64,000 nt of DNA from Parvularculaceae bacterium. Its GTDB lineage: Bacteria > Pseudomonadota > Alphaproteobacteria > Caulobacterales > Parvularculaceae. A model generated the notes under the pieces. It was not told the origin of the DNA, made no database searches, and saw only the letters and a list, made by a program, of their open reading frames with translations. A program made the translations under genes and the position numbers. Of this stretch, positions 18,791 through 26,895 are shown piece by piece (the first letter of the stretch is position 1; each line of letters starts with the position of its first letter). The stretch lies in assembly GCA_028284065.1 (NCBI GenBank), contig JANQSJ010000004.1, positions 124,001 through 188,000 on the forward strand, given 5' to 3'.

Positions 18791-19816
18791 GTGTCCCTCG
18801 ATCAGACGCTCAATCTCTTTCGCGCGGTCGGCGAGGAAACGCGCCTGCGGATCGCGACCTTGCTGCGGCGGGGCGAACTGACCGTGTCGGAGTTGACCCA
18901 GATTCTGGGCCAGAGCCAGCCGCGGGTAAGCCGGCATTTGAAGATTCTCGCCGATGCCGGGCTCGTCGAGCGACATCGCGAAGGCTCATGGATTTTCTAC
19001 CGATTCGTTGGACGGCAGCGGCTCGGCGATCCCGCTGTCGACGCAATTGGCGATGCGCTGAAGCGTCTTGGCGCGTCGGAGGATCGCGTCGCGGCCCGTG
19101 ACCGCGAGAGGTTCGAGCAAAGCCGCGAAGCGCGCGCGTCCGCGGCGGCGGCTTATTTTCGCGCCAACGCCTCGGACTGGGATCGCATCCGCGGCCTGCA
19201 TATTTCAGAGCCGGCAATCGAAGCGAAGATGCGGGAGCTTCTGGGGGCGGAGGAATGCGATCTCTTCGTTGACCTGGGCACGGGCACCGGCCGCATGCTG
19301 ACGGCCTTCGCCGACCTCTATCGCGAAGGGGTGGGGTATGACCTGTCGCGCGAAATGCTCGCCGTGGCTAGGGCGCGCCTTGACGAGGCCGGAGTTACGC
19401 ATGCGCAGGTAAGGCTCGGCGACGCGCTAGGCGTTCCTGCAGAGACGGGATCGGCGGACGTCGTGTGCATTCACCATGTCCTGCACTATCTCGCGGAGCC
19501 GGCTGACGCTGTTGCCGAGGCGGCGCGCATCCTGAAACCCGGCGGGCGGCTCATTGTGTCCGATTTCGCGCCCCATGACCTTGAATTCCTCCGCGACGAG
19601 CATGCGCATCGACGGCTCGGTTTTTCCGAAGAGGAGGCCGAGGGCTGGGCCGAGGCGGCAGGGCTCGAGCCGGCGTCTTCGGCCGCCCTTCGCCCGGAGC
19701 GGGATGCGGGGAAGGGGCTGACGGTGAAGATCTGGCTTTTCAAGTCATCCGCCGCGGTGCGCCGGCTCGCGCCGCGCGATGGCAAGCCGCCGCTGACCGA
19801 TTTGTCCCTGAACTGA
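18791..19816 (+). CDS. ArsR-family regulator fused to a SAM-dependent methyltransferase-like domain (SahR-like)
   Basis: A 341-residue two-domain protein. Residues about 1-100 are an ArsR winged helix (ETRLRIATLLRRGELTVSELTQILGQSQPRVSRHLKIL). Residues about 140-320 are a class I methyltransferase fold with motif I DLGTGTGRML, then VVCIHHVLHYL and LKPGGRLIVSDF. Proteins of this build sit before metF/metH in many proteobacteria; SahR, which senses S-adenosylhomocysteine, is the studied example. Here metF and metH follow at 53 bases and by overlap, so control of the methyl cycle is likely. Start: GTG at 18791, because the palindromic promoter overlaps an earlier ATG (18749). No metal-binding Cys motif is seen. 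Confidence 0.8.
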   Translation: MSLDQTLNLFRAVGEETRLRIATLLRRGELTVSELTQILGQSQPRVSRHLKILADAGLVERHREGSWIFYRFVGRQRLGDPAVDAIGDALKRLGASEDRVAARDRERFEQSREARASAAAAYFRANASDWDRIRGLHISEPAIEAKMRELLGAEECDLFVDLGTGTGRMLTAFADLYREGVGYDLSREMLAVARARLDEAGVTHAQVRLGDALGVPAETGSADVVCIHHVLHYLAEPADAVAEAARILKPGGRLIVSDFAPHDLEFLRDEHAHRRLGFSEEEAEGWAEAAGLEPASSAALRPERDAGKGLTVKIWLFKSSAAVRRLAPRDGKPPLTDLSLN

Positions 19817-19869
19817 ACGCATTTGCGGGCGCTGCGGGCCCCGCCCCCTGCGCTGGAGAATAAAGCAAA

Positions 19870-20775
19870 ATGTCCGAGCTTGGCGTATCATTCGAGTTCT
19901 TCCCTCCGAAGACCGAGGCGATGCAGAAAAAACTCTGGGGCGCGGTGGAGAAGCTTTCGCCTCTTGAGCCGGGTTTCATTTCTGTCACCTACGGCGCAGG
20001 CGGGTCGACGCGCTCGCGCACCCACGAGACGGTGTCGCGGCTCGTCAAGGAAACAGGGCTTAAGGTCGCGGCGCACCTCACCTGCGTCGCGGCGACGAAG
20101 GATGAAGTCGACGAGGTCCTGCGCGACTACTGGGCCGCGGGCGTACGGCATATCGTCGCCCTGCGCGGCGATCCGCCGGGGGGGCCTGGCGATCCCTATA
20201 CGCCGCATCCGGGCGGATACGCCAACGCCGCCGAGCTCGCCGAAGGGGCGCGCAAGATCGCGGACTTTGAAATCTCTGTCGGCTGCTATCCGGAAAAGCA
20301 CCCTGATTCCCCGTCGAACGCGGCCGACATCGATATGCTGAAGCGAAAAGTCGACGCTGGCGCGACGCGCGGACTGACCCAGTTCTTCTTCGATAACGAC
20401 GCCTATCTGCGCTATCTCGATCGCGTCCGGGATGCCGGCATCGACATTCCCATTGCGCCGGGCATCATGCCGGTGACGAATTTCGCGTCGGTGCGCCGGA
20501 TGGCCGACGTATGCGGCGCGACGCTGCCGGGGCGGCTCGTGAAGTTGTTCGCCAATCTCGATGGCGATCCTGAGACGCGCCGCCTTATTGCTGCGACGGT
20601 GGCGGCGGAGCAGTGCCTCGATCTCGCCGAACGCGGCGTCAAGGATTTTCACTTCTACACGCTCAATCGCGACGACCTTGTCTTCGCGCTTTGCCACATG
20701 CTCGGCCTTCGGCCGAAACCGCTGGCCGCCGACATGCTGGAGGCGTCCGAGGAAAAGAAGGCCGCTTCGTCATGA
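19870..20775 (+). CDS. metF: 5,10-methylenetetrahydrofolate reductase
   Basis: A 301-residue flavoprotein that reduces methylene-THF to methyl-THF, the methyl donor for methionine. Seen: [12 protein letters not shown] (conserved FFPPKT), [31 protein letters not shown] and [13 protein letters not shown]. Length is normal for bacterial MetF. Start ATG at 19870 has GGAG eight bases upstream. It lies between the ArsR-type regulator and metH; its TGA overlaps the metH ATG (ATGA), so the two are translationally coupled. Confidence 0.97.
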   Translation: MSELGVSFEFFPPKTEAMQKKLWGAVEKLSPLEPGFISVTYGAGGSTRSRTHETVSRLVKETGLKVAAHLTCVAATKDEVDEVLRDYWAAGVRHIVALRGDPPGGPGDPYTPHPGGYANAAELAEGARKIADFEISVGCYPEKHPDSPSNAADIDMLKRKVDAGATRGLTQFFFDNDAYLRYLDRVRDAGIDIPIAPGIMPVTNFASVRRMADVCGATLPGRLVKLFANLDGDPETRRLIAATVAAEQCLDLAERGVKDFHFYTLNRDDLVFALCHMLGLRPKPLAADMLEASEEKKAASS

Positions 20776-23423
20776 CGCGCTCCATATTCGTAAATGTTGG
20801 TGAACGGACGAACGTCACCGGCTCGGCGAAGTTTCGCAAGCTCATCAAGGAAGGGCGGTATGACGATGCGCTCACCGTCGCCCGCCAGCAGGTTGAAAGC
20901 GGCGCGCAGATCATCGACGTCAATATGGACGAGGGCATGCTCGACGGCGTCGAGGCGATGCAACGCTTTTTGCGTTTGATAGCCGGCGAGCCGGACATTG
21001 CGCGCGTGCCGGTGATGATCGACTCCTCCAAATGGGAGGTGATCGAGGAGGGCCTGAAAAATGTTCAGGGCAAGTCGATCGTCAATTCGATTTCGCTGAA
21101 AGAAGGCGAAGGGCCGTTTCTGGAGCAGGCGCGCAAGGTGATGCGCTACGGCGCGGCCGTCGTCGTGATGGCGTTCGATGAGGTGGGGCAGGCCGACACC
21201 GCCGACCGCAAGATCGAGATCTGTACGCGATCCTACAAGCTCTTGACCGAAACGGCGGGCTTTCCGGCGACGGACATTATCTTCGATCCGAACATCTTCG
21301 CCGTCGCCACGGGCATCGAAGAACACAATAATTACGCAGTCGACTTCATCGAGGCGACGCGCGCCATCAAGGAGACGCTGCCGGGCGCGCGCGTATCGGG
21401 AGGCGTCTCCAATATCTCCTTCTCGTTCCGCGGCAATGAGCCGGTGCGCGAGGCGATGCACTCGGTCTTTCTCTACCACGCCATCGCGGCGGGGATGGAC
21501 ATGGGCATTGTCAACGCCGGCCAGCTGGCGATCTATGACGAGATCCCGCCGGACCTGCGCGAGCCGGTTGAGGACGTCATCCTCAATCGCCGGGACGACG
21601 CGACGGAACGCCTTTTGGAGGTGGCCGAGCGTTATCGCGGCGGCGCCAAGAAAAAGACCGAAGTCGATCTCTCCTGGCGCGAGGCGTCTGTCGCGGAGCG
21701 CCTTCGGCACGCGCTCGTTAAGGGCATTACGGACTTTATCGTCGAAGATACGGAGGAAGCGCGTGCCGAGCTTGGGCGGCCGCTCTATGTCATCGAAGGG
21801 CCGCTGATGGACGGCATGAATGTCGTCGGCGACCTCTTCGGCTCCGGCAAGATGTTCCTGCCGCAGGTCGTAAAGTCCGCGCGCGTTATGAAGCAGGCGG
21901 TCGCGTATCTGACGCCGTTCATGGAGAAGGAGAAAGAAGAGGCAGGCCTCGAACAGGGGCAGGCTAACGGCAAGATCCTGATGGCGACCGTCAAGGGCGA
22001 CGTGCATGACATCGGGAAGAACATCGTCGGCGTCGTTCTTCAGTGCAACAATTATGAAGTCGTCGATCTTGGCGTAATGGTGCCGGCCAATGAAATTCTG
22101 TCCAAGGCGAAGGAGCACAATGTCGACGTCATTGGGCTCTCCGGACTTATTACGCCGAGCCTTGACGAGATGCGCCATGTGGCCGCGGAGATGAAGCGCG
22201 AGGGCTTCGCCGCGCCGCTCCTCATCGGCGGCGCGACGACGAGCAGGACGCACACCGCGGTCAAGATCGCGCCTGAATACGACAATGGCGTCGTCTATGT
22301 GACGGACGCGAGCCGCGCCGTCGGCGTCGTTGGATCGCTCATTTCCGATGAGAAGCGAGAGTCTTATCTGACCGAGATCAATGCGGAATACACCGGCATC
22401 CGTGAGCGGCACGCGGCGGCGGCCGGCCGGTCGCCGCGCTTGCCCATCGAGAAGGCGCGCGAGAATGCGCCAAAATTTGATTGGCAGGCGTATGATCCTC
22501 CGGCGCCGTCGTTTCTCGGCGTCAGGGCGTTCCGCGACTACGCCCTAGAAGACCTCGCCAAGTATATCGATTGGTCGCCCTTTTTCGCGTCCTGGGACCT
22601 CGCCGGCCGCTATCCGCAGATCCTTGAGGATGACATTGTCGGCGAGGCGGCGCGCGGGCTCTACGCTGACGCCAAGGATATGCTCGCGGACATAATCGAA
22701 GGGAAAAAACTGACCGCCCACGGCGTCGCCGGATTCTTCCCGGCGAACGCAGACGGCGACGATATCATTATCTATACGGATGAAAGCCGCGCCGAGGAGC
22801 GCTGCCGCCTTCATGGCCTGCGCCAGCAGATGCCGAAGCGCGACGCCGGCGCGCCGAACTTTTGCCTGTCCGACTTCGTCGCCCCGGTCGCCTCGGGCAA
22901 GGCCGACTATATCGGCGCCTTCGCCGTCACGGCCGGCCATGGCGAGGAAGCGCTTGCCGAAAGCTTCGACCGCGCAGACGACAATTACTCCTCGATCATG
23001 TCAAAGGCGCTCGCCGACCGCTTCGCCGAGGCATTCGCAGAGGCGCTGCATGCGCGGGTCAGGCGTGAGCTATGGGGATACGCCGCGGAAGAGACAATGT
23101 CGCCTGACGACATGATCGCTGAGAAGTACCGCGGCATCAGGCCGGCCCCCGGGTATCCGGCGCAGCCTGACCACACGGAAAAGGGTACGATCTTCGAACT
23201 TCTACAGGCGGAGGAAAATGCCGGCATGGCGCTGACCGAGAGCTTCGCCATGACGCCGCCGGCGTCCGTGTCAGGCCTCTACTTCGCTCACCCTCAGTCG
23301 GTCTATTTCGGCGTCGGGCATATCGCCGCCGACCAGGTTCGCGGGTACGCCGCGCGCAAACAGATGGCGCTTGGCGAAGCGGAGAAGTGGCTCTCGCCTA
23401 TCCTCGCCTATGAGCCGACCTGA
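20772..23423 (+). CDS. metH: Cobalamin-dependent methionine synthase lacking the homocysteine domain (MetH2)
   Basis: An 883-residue protein with the pterin-binding, B12 and activation domains of MetH but no N-terminal zinc/homocysteine domain. Order: pterin-binding domain ([16 protein letters not shown] at residue 6; [22 protein letters not shown]), helical cap (about 290-390), B12 domain with GDVHDIGKN (His412 ligating cobalt), [13 protein letters not shown] and LIGGATTS, then the SAM-binding activation domain (about 560-883; [34 protein letters not shown]). The start is fixed by the ATGA overlap with metF. Homocysteine activation must come from a separate MetH1 protein encoded elsewhere, as in split-MetH alphaproteobacteria. 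No such gene is in this window. Confidence 0.93.
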   Translation: MTRSIFVNVGERTNVTGSAKFRKLIKEGRYDDALTVARQQVESGAQIIDVNMDEGMLDGVEAMQRFLRLIAGEPDIARVPVMIDSSKWEVIEEGLKNVQGKSIVNSISLKEGEGPFLEQARKVMRYGAAVVVMAFDEVGQADTADRKIEICTRSYKLLTETAGFPATDIIFDPNIFAVATGIEEHNNYAVDFIEATRAIKETLPGARVSGGVSNISFSFRGNEPVREAMHSVFLYHAIAAGMDMGIVNAGQLAIYDEIPPDLREPVEDVILNRRDDATERLLEVAERYRGGAKKKTEVDLSWREASVAERLRHALVKGITDFIVEDTEEARAELGRPLYVIEGPLMDGMNVVGDLFGSGKMFLPQVVKSARVMKQAVAYLTPFMEKEKEEAGLEQGQANGKILMATVKGDVHDIGKNIVGVVLQCNNYEVVDLGVMVPANEILSKAKEHNVDVIGLSGLITPSLDEMRHVAAEMKREGFAAPLLIGGATTSRTHTAVKIAPEYDNGVVYVTDASRAVGVVGSLISDEKRESYLTEINAEYTGIRERHAAAAGRSPRLPIEKARENAPKFDWQAYDPPAPSFLGVRAFRDYALEDLAKYIDWSPFFASWDLAGRYPQILEDDIVGEAARGLYADAKDMLADIIEGKKLTAHGVAGFFPANADGDDIIIYTDESRAEERCRLHGLRQQMPKRDAGAPNFCLSDFVAPVASGKADYIGAFAVTAGHGEEALAESFDRADDNYSSIMSKALADRFAEAFAEALHARVRRELWGYAAEETMSPDDMIAEKYRGIRPAPGYPAQPDHTEKGTIFELLQAEENAGMALTESFAMTPPASVSGLYFAHPQSVYFGVGHIAADQVRGYAARKQMALGEAEKWLSPILAYEPT

Positions 23424-23487
23424 CGCGCGCCCCAGTAGGGCCCGCCCAAGGCAAACGAAGGCGACGGCGCGCACGCCTCGCAGCGAT

Positions 23488-23586
23488 CTAAAACGCTTTC
23501 AAAACGGTAATGATCAGGATCATTGCGCCGGCCCCACAGACCACCCCGACGCTGGCGATACGCAACTGGGAAAATAGCGACTCCAT
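23488..23586 (-). CDS. Small membrane peptide (32 residues)
   Basis: A short frame from ATG (23586) to TAG with GGGAGG seven bases before the start, one of the best ribosome sites in the window. It encodes MESLFSQLRIASVGVV, then CGAGAMILIITVLKAF: a short amphipathic head and one hydrophobic helix of about 20 residues with a single Cys. It looks like a single-pass membrane mini-protein. No family is recognised. It sits alone on the minus strand between metH and the TerB/J-domain gene. Expression is not shown. Confidence 0.5.
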   Translation of the reverse strand: MESLFSQLRIASVGVVCGAGAMILIITVLKAF

Positions 23587-23839
23587 CGCTGCGCCTCCCT
23601 GTTTTCGCCTAAGCGAGAGGGACTGTGACTCTCTTGTGACGACTTTGCAAAAGGTGATTTACAAGCGCCGGCGCAATGGTTGCGCACGATTTCCGCAAGC
23701 GCGCTGAACTAACGTGCGAATATTTTTTGATAGTTTTTAAATCTGCGTCCCGGTTAAGGGGCTTTCGGCGCAGCCTTGGGCGTGGCCTGATGCCAGAATG
23801 TGCGCGACAAGATAGATATTGAAGCGGAGGAAGCGACCT

Positions 23840-24517
23840 GTGTGGGAGAAGATTGGCGCTGCGTTCGAGGCCGCCCGCGAGCGAACCCTCGGCGCCATGC
23901 TCAACGGCATGGCGGACGCGAAAGCGCGCCGCGACCAGTCGACATTTTCCATCGCCCTGATTGCGTTGTCGGCGAAACTTGCAAAAGCGGACGGCGTCGT
24001 CACCGAGGACGAGGTCGCCGCATTCAAGGATTTCTTCGACTTTCCGGCGGAGGAGCGGCGAAAGGTGGAGATGGTCTACGGCCTCGCGCAGCAGGACGTC
24101 GCGGGGTTTGACCATTATCTGAAGCAGGTCGCAAAGCTGTACGAAGAAGAGCCTGCCGTTCTGGAGGATGTCCTCGACTGTCTTTTCCACATCGCCGCCG
24201 CGGACGGCGTCGCGCATCCGCGCGAACTTGCGATGCTTGAGGCGGCGGCCGAGGCCTTCGGCGTCGCGCCCGGCTGCTTCGCGCGGATCAAGGCGGCGCA
24301 TCTAGGCCTGGAGGCTGAAGATCCATTCTTCATACTCGGCCTGCCGCCGGACGCCGATGAGGCAGCCGTGCGCGAGCGCTATCGACATCTTGCGAGGCTG
24401 CACCACCCCGATGCTCTCGTCGCGCGCGGCGTTCCGCCCCATTTGTCAAAGATCGCCGAAGGCCGGATGGCGGCGATCAACGACGCCCATCAGCGCGCGG
24501 TTGAGGCGCTCATCTAA
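23840..24517 (+). CDS. TerB-like / J-domain protein (DjlA-like)
   Basis: A 225-residue protein starting at GTG (23840), nine bases after GGAGG. Residues about 25-145 form a TerB/DjlA-type all-helical domain (SIALIALSAKLAKADGVVTEDEVAAFKDFF repeated later as LFHIAAADGVAHPRELAMLEAAAEAFGV), and residues about 160-225 form a J domain with the HPD tripeptide (ARLHHPDAL). Such proteins recruit DnaK to a site or client. Unlike E. coli DjlA, no N-terminal transmembrane helix is seen. It is a stand-alone gene. The client is unknown. Confidence 0.87.
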   Translation: MWEKIGAAFEAARERTLGAMLNGMADAKARRDQSTFSIALIALSAKLAKADGVVTEDEVAAFKDFFDFPAEERRKVEMVYGLAQQDVAGFDHYLKQVAKLYEEEPAVLEDVLDCLFHIAAADGVAHPRELAMLEAAAEAFGVAPGCFARIKAAHLGLEAEDPFFILGLPPDADEAAVRERYRHLARLHHPDALVARGVPPHLSKIAEGRMAAINDAHQRAVEALI

Positions 24518-24699
24518 CAGCGGCGCTGGACCTTTTCGCTAGGCGATGCGTAAGCTTTAGAGAGTCGCGTCGTAAGCCGCCTCCCAAGAATGGCGGCGCG
24601 GCAAGAGCGTAGCGAAAATCAGGCCCGGGCGTCGCGCTTCAAGCTTGGGCCTCAATGCAGGCGCTGCGTACTGCGGCGATATCAGGCGAAGGTGCAGGG

Positions 24700-24990
24700 A
24701 TGACGGCGGACGCAATCACGCCCATGCGGGACATGCTGAATGATCGCCCCAAAGGCAAAGCGGTCCGGCGCGCGCGTTCGTCGGCTTCGCTGCAAGGGCG
24801 ATCGACGCCGCCCGGCGACGGGCTCGCGCGCCGGGTTGTGGACGCGGCGTCGCTTGCGGGCGCTCTCGCCATGGTCGGCGTCGGCCTTGCCGCGATCGCC
24901 GTCGCCGCGCCGCTCGCCGTCGCCGCGTTCAGGATCGCCGGCGCCGGGCGCGTTCGCCGAACCCGATGGCGCGCGGTGTCGACGGTCTGA
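24700..24990 (+). CDS. Hypothetical single-pass membrane protein
   Basis: A 96-residue frame from ATG (24700), with AAGG about eight bases before. The first 45 residues are polar and basic; residues about 52-85 (SLAGALAMVGVGLAAIAVAAPLAVAAF) form one or two membrane segments; the tail is Arg-rich. Codon use fits the neighbours, but the opposite strand is also open, so coding status is moderate. No family recognised. Confidence 0.45.
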   Translation: MTADAITPMRDMLNDRPKGKAVRRARSSASLQGRSTPPGDGLARRVVDAASLAGALAMVGVGLAAIAVAAPLAVAAFRIAGAGRVRRTRWRAVSTV

Positions 24991-25165
24991 TCGCCGCCGC
25001 GCGCGAACGCTCTCCGCCGCCGCCGCCGTATGCGGCGCCTAACTTCGAAAATTCTCGTTGCGGATAATGCTGCGGGGCCGTCCCGCGGCGACGAAGCCTT
25101 CTTCATCCATATAGTCGACCCGACGCGCCCGGCCCTCGCCGCGCGCCCAAACCGGACCTCTCCCC

Positions 25166-26101
25166 ATGTCGCTTCGCGAGTTCGCGGTCCTTCTCAACAT
25201 GTGCCTGTTCTGGGGGCTGCATTTCGTCGTTATCAAGCTCGCGGTCGCGGATCTTCCGCCAACGACCTATGCGGCCGTGCGCATGGCGCTTGTCGCCGCC
25301 ATCCTGTCGCCATTCCTGCGCTGGCGCCCGGGCGCCATGGGATACATTCTTGTTGGCGGGCTTTGCCTCGGCGCGCTGAACTATGCGCTCCTGTTTAATG
25401 GCCTGACCCGGGCGACGGCGTCGGCGAGCGCGGTGGCGGTGGAGCTCTATACGCCTTTTGCGACGATCCTGTCCGTCATCTTCCTTGGCGAGACGGTCGG
25501 CTGGCGGAGAGTCGGCGGCATCGCGCTCGCCTTCGCGGGCGTCGTCCTCATCGCGCTTGCAGGCGAACAGGAAGCCGGAACCGAAACCTCGCAGACGCTT
25601 GGGATCGCGATGGTCGCCGGAGCGGTTATGTTCGAGGCGGTCGGCGCGGTCATCATCAAACGAACGAAAGGCTTTAAGCCCATCGAGCTCCTCGCCTGGT
25701 TTGGCGTCATTGGCGCCGCGTTTTTGACGCTGACGGCCCTCACGATTGAGCCTGGCGGCTTTGAAAGGATCGCCAGCGCCGATCCCTGGCGCGTCACCGG
25801 CGCGGTCGCGTACTCAGCCGTCGGCGCGTCGATTATCGGGCATACGTCGTATTATTGGCTTATTCAGCGCCTTCCCATTTCTCTTGTGGCGCCGAGCGCC
25901 TTCATCACCACGGTCATTGCGGTCGCGGCGTCCGTCGCGATTCTCGGCGAGCCGTTCACGCCGGCTTTCGCGATCGGCGGCCTGATGACCATGGCCGGCG
26001 TCGGCGTCATTCTCCTGCGCTCCAACCGCGCCGCGCCGGAGCCGGGAGCGCGGGGCGCGGGCTTCTTTCGCCGCACGAAAGGGAATAAGACGTCGTCATG
26101 A
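25166..26101 (+). CDS. DMT superfamily transporter (EamA family)
   Basis: A 311-residue inner-membrane protein with about ten transmembrane helices in two EamA repeats. Signs: N-terminal LNMCLFWGLHFVVIKLAVADLPPTTYAAVRM, then ALNYALLFNGLTRATASASAVAVELYTPFATILSVIFLGE (end of repeat 1) and the matching HTSYYWLIQRLPISLVAPSAFITTVIAVAASVAILGE (end of repeat 2). Family members export or import small metabolites such as amino acids; the substrate cannot be read. Its TGA overlaps the ATG of the amidase gene (ATGA at 26098), so they are co-translated. Confidence 0.9.
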   Translation: MSLREFAVLLNMCLFWGLHFVVIKLAVADLPPTTYAAVRMALVAAILSPFLRWRPGAMGYILVGGLCLGALNYALLFNGLTRATASASAVAVELYTPFATILSVIFLGETVGWRRVGGIALAFAGVVLIALAGEQEAGTETSQTLGIAMVAGAVMFEAVGAVIIKRTKGFKPIELLAWFGVIGAAFLTLTALTIEPGGFERIASADPWRVTGAVAYSAVGASIIGHTSYYWLIQRLPISLVAPSAFITTVIAVAASVAILGEPFTPAFAIGGLMTMAGVGVILLRSNRAAPEPGARGAGFFRRTKGNKTSS

Positions 26102-26793
26102 CAGTCCCTATTGAGGAGGCTCCATCGCCGAATTTCGACGCCCGCGGGCGTGGCGTTGACATGGTGGTCCTGCACTATACCGGCATGCAGACGGGCGCGG
26201 CGGCGCTTGACCGCCTGCGCGACCCGGCGGCGAAGGTCTCCGCCCATTATCTCGTCGAGGAAGACGGCCGCGTCTTTCGTCTGGTGGCGGAGGAAAGTCG
26301 CGCCTGGCATGCCGGCGTCGGGAGTTGGCGTGGCGAGACGAACTTGAACGCCCGCTCGGTGGGAATCGAGATCGTCAATCCAGGCCATGAATGGGGATAT
26401 CGTCCGTTTTCGGAGGAGCAGACAAAGGCGGTCATCGACTTGCTCGCCGGGATTTTTAAGCGCCACGCGCTCGCGCCTGCTTGCGTGGTCGGCCATTCCG
26501 ATGTCGCGCCGCATCGCAAGGAAGACCCCGGCGAACTCTTTCCCTGGGACCGGCTCGCCGACGAAGGCCTCGCCATCGGAACGTACCGGGGCGCGCCCGA
26601 TCCGTCCGTTGACTATTTCGACGCCCTGAAGGCGATCGCCGACATCGGTTATGACGTCCCGGAGCGCGCCCACGCTGCCGCTGTCCTCGCCTTTCAGCGA
26701 CGCTTTTGCCCGGCTGCGTTGGGTCAAGGCCTCAGCCCGCTCACAAAGGCCGCGGCGATCTGGGCGGCGCGGCAGTTTGAACAGGCGCCCTAG
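26098..26793 (+). CDS. amiD: N-acetylmuramoyl-L-alanine amidase (AmiD-like)
   Basis: A 231-residue amidase_2 enzyme that cleaves the bond between MurNAc and the stem peptide L-Ala. Seen: VVLHYTGM (zinc His), SAHYLVEEDGRVFRLV, AWHAGVGSW, NARSVGIEIVN (Glu) and VVGHSDVAPHRKEDPG (zinc His and catalytic region), plus a C-terminal peptidoglycan-binding-type helix segment (HAAAVLAFQRRFCP). No signal peptide or lipobox is visible, so it may act in the cytosol like AmpD in muropeptide recycling. ATGA overlap with the transporter suggests that transporter could handle a recycling-related compound (inference). Confidence 0.9.
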   Translation: MTVPIEEAPSPNFDARGRGVDMVVLHYTGMQTGAAALDRLRDPAAKVSAHYLVEEDGRVFRLVAEESRAWHAGVGSWRGETNLNARSVGIEIVNPGHEWGYRPFSEEQTKAVIDLLAGIFKRHALAPACVVGHSDVAPHRKEDPGELFPWDRLADEGLAIGTYRGAPDPSVDYFDALKAIADIGYDVPERAHAAAVLAFQRRFCPAALGQGLSPLTKAAAIWAARQFEQAP

Positions 26794-26853
26794 AGCGTCG
26801 GGCAGTCAAAGTGGATCGCCGGTTTGACGTCGCCCGAAGCGAAATCAATAACT

Positions 26854-26895
26854 TAGAGCCTTCGGGATGATTCAATCTGAACGCAGAAGGCTCTA
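26854..26895. terminator. Inverted repeat between convergent genes
   Basis: TAGAGCCTTC (26854-26863) and GAAGGCTCTA (26886-26895) are perfect 10-base arms around a 22-base loop. The right arm includes the stop codon of the glnE-like gene. It lies between convergent amiD and the glnE-like gene and may serve as a two-way terminator or be a dispersed intergenic repeat. Confidence 0.5.

Noticed and set aside
20655-22412. A 585-codon open frame on the minus strand opposite metF/metH
   Set aside because: Mirror of a high-GC coding strand; Arg/His/Asp-rich, no ribosome site, no family pattern.
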